Of a DNA stretch of 23,253 nucleotides, positions 1 to 7,347 are shown piece by piece (position 1 is the first letter of the stretch; each line of letters opens with the position of its first letter). Location: positions 1 to 23,253 of the IMG/VR virus record IMGVR_UViG_3300025108_000398. The stretch is one strand, 5' to 3'. Source of the DNA: a virus. The notes under the pieces are model-generated. The model was not told the DNA's origin and searched no databases. It saw nothing but the letters and a program-made list of their open reading frames with translations. Both the position numbers and the translations under genes were made by a program.

Positions 1-123
1 CACCAGAACAACTTTGAGGATGGAATTAAGTCAATGCGCCGTGTGTTAATGGATGATGCTATTTCTATTCGTTCTACAGTAGTTACACGAGGTAGTACAA
101 CCTCTTTTAGTGGCGGGTACTAA
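1..123 (+). CDS. C-terminal end of an upstream tail gene (partial)
   Basis: The reading frame is open from the first base to a TAA at 121-123, giving the last 40 residues of a protein that begins outside the window. The visible part ends in a Ser/Thr/Gly-rich tail (RGSTTSFSGGY). Its stop overlaps the next start as TAATG, so the two genes are probably translationally coupled. Position directly before a nozzle-like gene suggests a tail adaptor or tube protein, but this is inferred from context only; too little sequence is present to identify a family. Confidence 0.75.
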   Translation, partial: HQNNFEDGIKSMRRVLMDDAISIRSTVVTRGSTTSFSGGY

Positions 124-1670
124 TGGCTGACAATGTACGATCCTTTTTGGCTCCTTGTGCGGGTGGGTTGGTTAATAACCAAGACTACATTACACAGGCG
201 TCACAAATGCCGGGATCAGCTATCCGTATGATTAACTATGAGCCAGCTATTGAAGGCGGCTATAGACGTATTAGCGGTTACAGCAACAGCTATGGCACCG
301 TCCCAGGCCTAGATGGATCAGCAGTACTTGGTGTATCAGTATTCAATGGTTTAAATGATGGTATCTTTGCTTGTCGTAAGCCTGCTAGTGGTAACAACTA
401 CTTTCACTACTGGAGTAACTCAGCTTCTGCTTGGGTAACCCCAAGTACGGCTGGCTCTCCTACTATGGTAGGCGTTAATAAAGTACGCTTTGAGAAGTTT
501 AACTGGGGTACACCTAAGCTTATTCTTACTGATGGCGTTAACCCTGCAGCCTCGTGGAATGGTACAACATACACTCCGCTAAATAGTACAGAAGCCCCCA
601 GCGCCCCTAAGTTCTGTGAGACTTTCTCTAATCACCTCTTCCTTGCTGGTGACCCTAGTGAACCTAACATGCTGTACTTCTCTGCTCCACTGGATGAGAC
701 AGACTTTACTCCAGCAGGCGGCGCAGGTGTAATTAACGTAGGGTTTGACATTGTTACTATTAAGTCTTTCCGTGATCAGCTTTACATCTTTGGTGTCAAC
801 AACATCAAAAGACTAAACGGTAATAGTATTGCTGACTTTGTACTGTCTGACGTAACTAAAAACCTAGGCTGTGTATCTTCTGATGCAGTAGTAGAGTTTA
901 ACGGAGACATTCTCTTCTTAGGGCCAGATGGTATTAGACCCGTTACAGCTACAGAACGTATTGGTGATATTGAACTTGGTACTCTGTCTAAGCCTGTACA
1001 GTCTATCTTTGAGGCTTACTCTCGCAATGAAGACCTAGACAGTATTACTATGATGGTAGTAAATAGAAAGTCTCAGTTTAGATTGTTTTTCTCTAATGCT
1101 GAATCTCTGGGTCTTATTGGTTCTCTACGTAGAGCAGGACAACAGGGTTTAGGATTTGAGTACTCTCAGCTTGTAGGTGTAGAAGTATCATGTGGTGATA
1201 CAGGTTACATAGACACAGAAGAGTTTGTTATTCACGGCGATTCTACAGGCAAAGTACACAGACAAGAAACAGGTACATCTTTTAATACAGAGCCTATCTT
1301 CTCTTTGTACCAGACGCCTTACGTATATATGGATGATCCTATCGTAAGGAAAATCTTCTACGATGTACACACGTATATGAGATCAGAAGGTGAAGTCACA
1401 GTAAATATTGGTGTTGAGTATGACTACGGAGATAGTGACGTACTAATACCTTTTAACTTCGGGTTTACAACTGCGGGTGCAGCTTCCTACTGGGGTATTG
1501 CATCGTATGACACCAGTGATATTTATGATGGTAACCCTAGCCCAGTAAGAAAAACAAACCTCAACGGCTCAGGCAGTTCTATATCCCTGACCTACGTTAC
1601 AACAGAAGACCAACCAAGCCATACAATACAATCTTATGTTGTATCCTATGCGCTTGCAGACAGGAGATAA
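123..1670 (+). CDS. Probable tail nozzle / tube protein, beta-rich (P22 gp10 / T7 gp12-like role)
   Basis: A 515-aa protein with no membrane segment. It is rich in short beta-type stretches separated by Gly/Asn/Asp turns. The N-terminus (residues about 13-52) reads GGLVNNQDY, then MPGSAIRMINYEP, then GGYRRISGY. This is the 'PG-x-A-x-x-x-x-N-[FY]-x-P ... G-x-x-R-x-x-G-[FY]' opening seen in nozzle or stabilisation proteins of short-tailed phages. Hydrophobic-aromatic repeats such as LFLAGDPSEPNMLYFSAP, DQLYIFGVNNIKRL and GDILFLGPDGIRPV look like propeller blades. The family's role is to extend the tail tube below the portal and adaptor, carry fibres and plug the channel. The position just before the fibre genes agrees. 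AGGAG lies at 1662-1666, inside the end of this gene, and serves the fibre gene. The family assignment is by pattern and not by alignment. Confidence 0.6.
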   Translation: MADNVRSFLAPCAGGLVNNQDYITQASQMPGSAIRMINYEPAIEGGYRRISGYSNSYGTVPGLDGSAVLGVSVFNGLNDGIFACRKPASGNNYFHYWSNSASAWVTPSTAGSPTMVGVNKVRFEKFNWGTPKLILTDGVNPAASWNGTTYTPLNSTEAPSAPKFCETFSNHLFLAGDPSEPNMLYFSAPLDETDFTPAGGAGVINVGFDIVTIKSFRDQLYIFGVNNIKRLNGNSIADFVLSDVTKNLGCVSSDAVVEFNGDILFLGPDGIRPVTATERIGDIELGTLSKPVQSIFEAYSRNEDLDSITMMVVNRKSQFRLFFSNAESLGLIGSLRRAGQQGLGFEYSQLVGVEVSCGDTGYIDTEEFVIHGDSTGKVHRQETGTSFNTEPIFSLYQTPYVYMDDPIVRKIFYDVHTYMRSEGEVTVNIGVEYDYGDSDVLIPFNFGFTTAGAASYWGIASYDTSDIYDGNPSPVRKTNLNGSGSSISLTYVTTEDQPSHTIQSYVVSYALADRR

Positions 1671-1677
1671 TTAAGAT

Positions 1678-4600
1678 ATGTCAGGTTACACACGCCAATC
1701 CGTAGCGGATATTGTACCTACAGCTGTTGTACGGTCTGCACCCGTTAACGCTGAGTTTAATACTATTAGGGATGCCTTTGCTGCATCTACAGGTCACAAG
1801 CATGATGGCGGTACAGGAGAGGGTGGCTATGTCCCTCTAATTGCTGACTCAGACGGTAAGAATAAAGTTGTAGTCGATACAACCACTAATACTATTGATT
1901 TCTATGTTGAAATATCAAGTGTGCCTGTAGAGCAAATTAGTATTCGTGATGGTGTTCTTGTTCCTATCACAGATAACGACATTGATCTAGGTGCTGTTGG
2001 TTCAGAGTTTAAAGACTTATATATTGACGGTATTGGCTACATTGATACACTTGCAGTACACGAGAATGCTACAGTAGCTGGAACACTGAATGTTACTGGT
2101 GTCATTACAGCCCCTGCAGGTGTTGTTGCTAGTATCACGGGTAACGTCACAGGTAATCTCACAGGTGATGTAACTGGTGACTTGACTGGTGATGTAACCT
2201 CTACAGGTACTTCTACCTTTACTACAGTAGATATTAACGGTGGTAACATTGACGGTACTGTTATTGGTGCTACTACTCCAGCCGCTGCTGACTTCACTAC
2301 AATGGACACTACAGGTAACGCATCTGTAGGTGGTACGTTTGGTGTAACTGGCACATCTACCTTCACAGGTGCTATGTCTGCAGGTAGCCTTACAACTACA
2401 GGTAACTCCACCCACGCTACTGTAGACATTAACGGCGGTGTTATTGATGGCACAATCATTGGTGCTTCTAGTGCTGCTGCTGGTAGCTTTACAACTGTAT
2501 CGACATCTGGACAAGCCACACTGGCAACTGCTGACATTAATGGCGGTACTATTGATGGTTCAGTTATTGGTGGTGCAACTCCACAGGCTGTGACAGGTAC
2601 AACCATAACAGCTAACACAGGCTTTGCTGGTGCGCTTACAGGTAACGTCACAGGTAACGTAACGGGAAATCTTACAGGCGATGTAACTGGAGATGTAACA
2701 GGTGATCTGACTGGGAATGTTACTGCAGCTAGTGGTACTTCCTCATTTACAGATGTGACCATCAACGGCACACTAAATATGAATGCTGGTACGACTGCTA
2801 CCATCACCAATCTTTCTGCCCCCACAAACGCCAATGATGCAGCACGAAAGGTAGACGTTGATAACGCTGTAGCTAACCTTGTAGATAGCGCCCCCGGTAC
2901 ACTGGACACGTTGAATGAGTTAGCGGCTGCGCTGGGCGATGATGCAGACTTTGCCAACACAATTACAACTAGCATAGCAACCAAGTTACCACTAGCAGGT
3001 GGAACCATGTCGGGTGCTATTGCTATGGGTACATCTAAGATTACTGGTCTAGGTAATCCAACTGCAGCACAAGACGCAGTAAGTAAGAGTTATTCTGACA
3101 CACAGGATGCTACTAAGCTGAACCTGTCTGGTGGTACGATGACAGGTAACATTGTACTGGGCGCTAACAAGGCTACCTCTACTGCTACACCCTCCGCTGC
3201 AGATGATCTGACACGCAAAGGTTACGTTGATAGCATCCTTGGTTCAGCTACGAGTGCCGCTACAAGTGCTTCTGCCGCTGCTACATCAGCCAGTAGTGCC
3301 GCTACAAGTGAAACTAACGCAGGTAACTCTGCCGCTGCAGCCGCTGCATCTTATGACAACTTCGATGATCGTTACCTTGGTGCTAAGTCTTCTGCTCCAT
3401 CTGTAGATAACGATGGCGATGCACTTGTAACTGGTGCTTTGTATTGGAACTCTACAAGCGATGAACTGTACGTTTGGGATGGCAGCAACTGGCAACAGGG
3501 TAGCTTCACTGCAGGTTCACTCTTAGCGAATGTACTTGAAGACACTACTCCTCAGCTTGGTGGTGACCTAGACCTTAATGGTTCTGACATTACAGGTACT
3601 GGTGCTATTGATATTACTGGTACAGTCTCTGCAGGTGCAGTTACTTACACTGCTACAGATGGTACAGCAGGTCAGTTCTTGCAGACGGATGGTTCAGGCA
3701 ACACTACCTTTGCATCTGTAGCAGCCCCTAGCATTAATAACCTAAGCGATGGTTACTCTGATACTTTCTCTATTGGGCTTGGTAGCGGGGCGCTGCAGTT
3801 TGATGATGGTGGTAACTTTAGTATAGGTGTTGGCAAGAACGCCTTGCGGCGGAATGCGAGTGGTACATCGAATGTAGCTATAGGCTATGAGTCTATGGAA
3901 GGCGTAAGTGGGAATAGTCATAGCAGCAACACAGCTATTGGCTATCAGTCTGGCTTCAGCGTCACTACAGGTGGCAACAACTTCTTTGGCGGCAAGCAAG
4001 CTGGGTTCAATAATACTACGGGCCACAGAAACTTCTTCGGCGGTTCTCTAGCTGGTTACAGTAATACAGGAGGTGCTTATAACGTAGCTATTGGCGACAC
4101 GGCGTTGTATCGTGTCACAACAGGTTCTACTAACGTAGCCATCGGCTCTGCGGCTCTCTATAACATGACTACAGGCACCTACAATCTTGGGATGATTAAT
4201 GGGCTAAACTCAGTTACTACGGGTAGTAACAACATTGGCATAGGTAAAGACGCAGGAGACAAACTAACTACTCCAGATGGTAACGTGGCTATAGGCAAAG
4301 AGGCATTAAAATATAGCGTAACAGGTACGGCTACTGTAGCACTGGGCGAAGGCGCTCTTCGTGGCGCTATTGGTAACTCCCACAGCAGCAATACTGCCAT
4401 TGGTTATCAAGCTGGTAAGGATATTACTACAGGGGGCGAGAACTTCTTTGGTGGGTATCAAGCTGGGTACGCTAATACTACAGGCATTAATAATACCTTT
4501 ACGGGGTATTCGGCTGGTAGAGCCAACACTACAGGCGCTGACAATACTGCTATTGGTTGGAATGCTCTATCGTCAAACATTGCTGGAGGTCAAAACGTAG

Positions 4601-4968
4601 CTTTAGGCGACAGCGCAGGTAGGTTCACTAGCAACTCTTACAATAGTGTGTTTGTCGGTCACGGTGCGGGTAGTAACTTAACTTCAACCTATACTTACAA
4701 CAACATTATTATGGGGTATAGTGCGCAGCCTTCTAGTACCTCAGCCACAAACGAAATCACGCTGGGCAACAACAGCATCACAGCCTTCCGCATACCGGGC
4801 CTTAACATTAGTGCTGCATCCAACAGCTTCACTATCAACGGTTGGACGATCACCGAAAGCGGTGGGTCTCTGTACTTCGCTACAGGCGGCTCAAACAAGA
4901 TGAAACTAGACGCAAGCGGCAACTTGGATGTTGTAGGTAACGTCAACTCTAACGCAACCATTAGCTAA
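1678..4968 (+). CDS. Long tail fibre, repeat-rich, without a visible C-terminal chaperone
   Basis: A 1096-aa protein, very rich in Gly, Thr, Ser, Ala and Asn. Residues 1-140 look like a virion-anchoring head (GHKHDGGTGEG at about 39-49; a DNDIDLGAVGSEFKDLYIDG segment typical of phage fibres). Residues about 155-350 hold beta-helix-like repeats with two blocks of the pentapeptide [VL]-T-G-[ND]. Residues about 390-510 carry familiar fibre phrases (LDTLNELAAALGDD, LPLAGGTMSGAI, LSGGTMTGNI). Residues about 520-560 are an Ala/Ser/Thr-rich stretch suited to a trimeric coiled coil, followed by YDNFDDRYLGAKSSAP. Residues about 713-1025 are about 18 copies of an N-x-[AF]-[IG]-G-x-x-A-G type repeat. 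The end (KMKLDASGNLDVVGN) is where an S74 intramolecular chaperone often begins, but the protein stops there. The likely role is host-surface binding as a trimer. AGGAG at 1662-1666 supports the ATG chosen. Confidence 0.85.
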   Translation: MSGYTRQSVADIVPTAVVRSAPVNAEFNTIRDAFAASTGHKHDGGTGEGGYVPLIADSDGKNKVVVDTTTNTIDFYVEISSVPVEQISIRDGVLVPITDNDIDLGAVGSEFKDLYIDGIGYIDTLAVHENATVAGTLNVTGVITAPAGVVASITGNVTGNLTGDVTGDLTGDVTSTGTSTFTTVDINGGNIDGTVIGATTPAAADFTTMDTTGNASVGGTFGVTGTSTFTGAMSAGSLTTTGNSTHATVDINGGVIDGTIIGASSAAAGSFTTVSTSGQATLATADINGGTIDGSVIGGATPQAVTGTTITANTGFAGALTGNVTGNVTGNLTGDVTGDVTGDLTGNVTAASGTSSFTDVTINGTLNMNAGTTATITNLSAPTNANDAARKVDVDNAVANLVDSAPGTLDTLNELAAALGDDADFANTITTSIATKLPLAGGTMSGAIAMGTSKITGLGNPTAAQDAVSKSYSDTQDATKLNLSGGTMTGNIVLGANKATSTATPSAADDLTRKGYVDSILGSATSAATSASAAATSASSAATSETNAGNSAAAAAASYDNFDDRYLGAKSSAPSVDNDGDALVTGALYWNSTSDELYVWDGSNWQQGSFTAGSLLANVLEDTTPQLGGDLDLNGSDITGTGAIDITGTVSAGAVTYTATDGTAGQFLQTDGSGNTTFASVAAPSINNLSDGYSDTFSIGLGSGALQFDDGGNFSIGVGKNALRRNASGTSNVAIGYESMEGVSGNSHSSNTAIGYQSGFSVTTGGNNFFGGKQAGFNNTTGHRNFFGGSLAGYSNTGGAYNVAIGDTALYRVTTGSTNVAIGSAALYNMTTGTYNLGMINGLNSVTTGSNNIGIGKDAGDKLTTPDGNVAIGKEALKYSVTGTATVALGEGALRGAIGNSHSSNTAIGYQAGKDITTGGENFFGGYQAGYANTTGINNTFTGYSAGRANTTGADNTAIGWNALSSNIAGGQNVALGDSAGRFTSNSYNSVFVGHGAGSNLTSTYTYNNIIMGYSAQPSSTSATNEITLGNNSITAFRIPGLNISAASNSFTINGWTITESGGSLYFATGGSNKMKLDASGNLDVVGNVNSNATIS
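2140..2208 (+). repeat. Pentapeptide repeat block 1 in the fibre
   Basis: Codes for GN-V-TG, GN-L-TG, GD-V-TG, GD-L-TG and GD-V-T in tandem, a four-to-five-residue period of [VL]-T-G-[ND]. Such blocks usually fold as a regular beta-helix or spiral in phage fibres. DNA copies differ mostly at third codon positions. Confidence 0.85.
2641..2724 (+). repeat. Pentapeptide repeat block 2 in the fibre
   Basis: A second, longer block of the same [VL]-T-G-[ND] unit (seven units), about 500 bases after the first. Between the blocks are three copies of a longer unit with the core [VA]-D-I-N-G-G-x-I-D-G-[TS]-[VI]-I-G. The shaft therefore alternates two repeat types. Confidence 0.85.
3814..4752 (+). repeat. 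About 18 tandem 17-residue head-type repeats in the fibre
   Basis: Each unit follows N-[VTF]-[AFS]-[IGL]-G-x-x-[AS]-[LG]-x-x-x-T-T-G-x, for example NVAIGDTALYRVTTGST and NTAIGYQAGKDITTGGE. The pattern resembles the left-handed beta-roll head repeats of trimeric adhesins such as YadA. In phages it occurs in distal fibre regions. A run of repeats beginning GNSHSSNTAIGYQ near 3910 recurs near 4372, so a larger nine-unit block appears duplicated. Confidence 0.8.
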
Positions 4969-4983
4969 TAGGAGCATCCGAGG

Positions 4984-7335
4984 ATGGCTATAAAAATTGC
5001 AGGCACTACAGTAGTAGATGACTCACGAGGTCTTACTAACATTGCAACAGTAGACGCAACTACAGCGGCTGCTATTAGTGCTGCAGGTGTTGGTGGTGGT
5101 GGGGAGCATGACTTTGTTGCTAGTGGTGCTATAACTAATGGTGATGTAGTCGGTTTAAATGCTGATGGTACTGTTAGTGTAGTTGCTGAAACAAATGTTC
5201 CAGATTCTGCTGGTTCTGCTGTTGTATTTGAGAGTGCTAGTGTTGTCCATACTTCAGCTACCTATGACTCTATTAATAAAAAAGTTATCATAGTTTATAG
5301 GGATGGAGGCAATTCTTATTATGGTACAGCAGTAGTTGGAACTGTATCTGAAAGCACTATTAGCTTTGGGACACCTGTTGTATTTGAGAGTGCTAATTCC
5401 CTCTTTAATTCAGCAGTATATGACGCTAATGCTCAGAAGGTTGTTATTGCTTATAGGGATGGAGGCAATTCTTATTATGGCACAGCTATTGTGGGTACAG
5501 TAAGTGGAACGTCTATTTCCTTTGGTTCCCCTACTGTATTTGAGAGCGCTAGGACTGATTTTATCTCAATCGTATATGACGCTAACGCTCAGAAAGTTGT
5601 CATAGCGTATCAAGATGACGGGAATTCAAGCTACGGTACAGCTATTGTGGGTACAGTAAGTGGAACGTCTATTTCCTTTGGTAGTGCAGCTGTATTTGAG
5701 AGTGCGGATACGCCCAATATATCAGCTACTTTTGACTCTACTACTCAGAAAGTTGTCATAGCCTATACTGATGCAGGCAACTCCTACCACGGCACTGCTA
5801 TTGTAGGAACGGTGAGTGGAACATCTATTTCCTTTGGTAGCGCTGTTGTATTTGAGAATTCTGAAACTAGCAGTTACATTTCAGCAGTATACGATGATAA
5901 TGCTCAGAAGGTTGTTATTGCTTATAGGAATGACGGGAATTCAAGCTACGGTACTGCTGTTGTTGGTACAGTATCAGGCACATCTATAAGTTTCGGTACT
6001 CCTGTAGTATTTGATGGAGGTACAAACGCATTTTATGTTGCAGCTGCCTATAATGCCGATGCCCAGAGTGTTGTTATAGCTTATAAGGATACTGGAAACA
6101 ATAACTACGGCACTGCTATTGTAGGAACGGTGAGCGGAAGCTCTATTAGCTTTGGGTCTCCTGTTGTTGTTGTTGGTAGTAATTTTAGTTACATTTCAGC
6201 AGTATATGACGCTAATGCTCAGAAGGTTGTTATTGCTTATGAGGATGAAAGTAACTCAAGCTACGGTACTGCTGTCGTATTCACAAACGCCTATACTTCA
6301 ACCAACGCCTCATCCTACATAGGCGTAGCAGCGGAGGACATCTCAGATACAGCTACTGGTGCTGTCACTATTGATGGTGGTGTTAATGAGCAGACTGTAA
6401 ATAGTTATGATCTAGCTAATGCTAGTTATGATAGTGTTAGCTTCAGTGTGTCGGCTCAAGAAGGTAATCCAAAGAGTATTTCTTTTAAGCCTGACGGAAC
6501 CAAAATGTTTGTTGTAGGTGCAACTGGGTCAGATATTAACGAGTACAATCTATCTTCTGCGTGGGATGTTTCTAGTAGTTCTTATGTTCAGAACTTCAGT
6601 GTTTCTGCTCAGATTGGTCAGGTAGGCGGTGCAGTTTTCAAACCAGATGGTACTAAAGTGTACATCACAGATATTAACGGTGATGATGTAAATGAGTATG
6701 ATCTAAGCACAGCTTGGGACATTTCCACTGCATCTTACACTCAAAACTTTAGTATTGCTTCACAGGGTACAGCACCTTGGTCTGTATTTTTTAAGACTGA
6801 TGGTACTAAGATGTATTTTATAGATAGTACTAACGATGTTTATGAATACAATCTAAGCACGGCTTGGAATATATCAACAGCCTCTTATGTGCAAGGTTTG
6901 GATGTTAGCAGTGTACTTAGTTTTTCTACATGTCTGTTTTTTACTCCTGACGGAACCAAAATGTTTCTTGCAGGTCAATCTTTCAGAAATGTAAGTGAGT
7001 ACAATTTAAGCACAGCTTGGGATATTTCCACTGCATCTTACATTCGCAATTTTAATGTTATCTCTCAAGAATTCTATCCAAACGCTTTAACCTTTGGTAA
7101 CAACGGCACTAAAATGTATGTAGTAGGTTCCCAAACAGACACCATCTACCAATACTCCACAGGCACATTCGGTGGTTACACTATTAACGTTTCACAGTTT
7201 GTAGCAGATGACGGAAGCCTTACCACAACCAATAATGGACGCAAGATTGCAAGAAGTATTTCCACAACAGAGTTACTAATCGACAGCGCAATGACTGGTG
7301 ATGAGACAAACGAATATCTTGGCTCTCTGGTATAA
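4984..7335 (+). CDS. Beta-propeller receptor-binding protein A with inserted second propeller
   Basis: A 783-aa paralogue of the next gene. Residues 1-67 are a shared N-terminal module (MAIKIAGTTVVDDSRGLTN ... GDVVGLNADGTVSVV). Residues about 75-435 hold seven repeats of 52-53 residues with the core V-V-I-A-Y-x-D-x-G-N-S-x-Y-G-T-A-[IV]-V-G-T-V-S-G-T-S-I-S-F-G. This repeat number and spacing suit a seven-bladed propeller. A shared C-terminal module starts at YIGVAAED (about 442) and ends with TTNNGRKIARSI ... NEYLGSLV. Within it, after GGVNE (about 468), sits a domain of about 260 residues with five 50-51-residue repeats centred on [DN]-G-T-K-M-[FY] and L-S-T-A-W-D-I-S-T-A-S-Y. The fibre's neighbours and the repeat architecture point to a tail-tip or fibre-tip adhesin. 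AGGAG at 4970-4974 precedes the ATG. The exact fold and ligand are not shown. Confidence 0.75.
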   Translation: MAIKIAGTTVVDDSRGLTNIATVDATTAAAISAAGVGGGGEHDFVASGAITNGDVVGLNADGTVSVVAETNVPDSAGSAVVFESASVVHTSATYDSINKKVIIVYRDGGNSYYGTAVVGTVSESTISFGTPVVFESANSLFNSAVYDANAQKVVIAYRDGGNSYYGTAIVGTVSGTSISFGSPTVFESARTDFISIVYDANAQKVVIAYQDDGNSSYGTAIVGTVSGTSISFGSAAVFESADTPNISATFDSTTQKVVIAYTDAGNSYHGTAIVGTVSGTSISFGSAVVFENSETSSYISAVYDDNAQKVVIAYRNDGNSSYGTAVVGTVSGTSISFGTPVVFDGGTNAFYVAAAYNADAQSVVIAYKDTGNNNYGTAIVGTVSGSSISFGSPVVVVGSNFSYISAVYDANAQKVVIAYEDESNSSYGTAVVFTNAYTSTNASSYIGVAAEDISDTATGAVTIDGGVNEQTVNSYDLANASYDSVSFSVSAQEGNPKSISFKPDGTKMFVVGATGSDINEYNLSSAWDVSSSSYVQNFSVSAQIGQVGGAVFKPDGTKVYITDINGDDVNEYDLSTAWDISTASYTQNFSIASQGTAPWSVFFKTDGTKMYFIDSTNDVYEYNLSTAWNISTASYVQGLDVSSVLSFSTCLFFTPDGTKMFLAGQSFRNVSEYNLSTAWDISTASYIRNFNVISQEFYPNALTFGNNGTKMYVVGSQTDTIYQYSTGTFGGYTINVSQFVADDGSLTTTNNGRKIARSISTTELLIDSAMTGDETNEYLGSLV
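5152..5183 (+). repeat. 32-bp perfect direct repeat, copy 1
   Basis: Identical to 7516-7547 in the following paralogue. It encodes GLNADGTVSV at the junction between the shared N-terminal module and the propeller, whereas the DNA before and after it differs at many synonymous sites. Confidence 0.9.
5200..6285 (+). repeat. Seven tandem 52-residue propeller repeats (protein A)
   Basis: The conserved G-T-A core recurs with its preceding codon at 5320, 5476, 5632, 5788, 5947, 6106 and 6262, spaced 156, 156, 156, 159, 159 and 156 bases. Several stretches are identical or nearly identical in DNA between units, for example around 5490-5520 and 5646-5680, so unit gain, loss or exchange by recombination is plausible. 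Confidence 0.9.
6391..7170 (+). other. Inserted five-repeat propeller-like domain in protein A
   Basis: Five repeats centred on F-x-x-[DN]-G-T-K start at 6484, 6637, 6790, 6940 and 7093, a period of 150-153 bases. Each is followed by a [ED]-Y-[ND]-L-S-[ST]-A-W-[DN]-[IV]-S segment except the last. The N-terminal edge (VNSYDLANASY) and C-terminal edge (TIYQYSTGTF) look like halves of one blade, which would close the ring. The paralogue at 7348-8883 has no such segment at the matching place. Confidence 0.75.
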
Positions 7336-7347
7336 GGTGGTACTCTA

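Noticed and set aside
2037-3008. Open frame of 323 codons on the minus strand inside the fibre gene
   Set aside because: It is the mirror of the Thr/Gly/Val repeats of the fibre (low-complexity Val/Pro/Ala protein), has no ribosome binding site and lies wholly inside a convincing gene.
1678-4968. Bacterial trimeric autotransporter instead of a phage fibre
   Set aside because: The YadA-like repeats alone would allow it, but there is no signal peptide or membrane anchor, and the gene is packed between phage tail genes.
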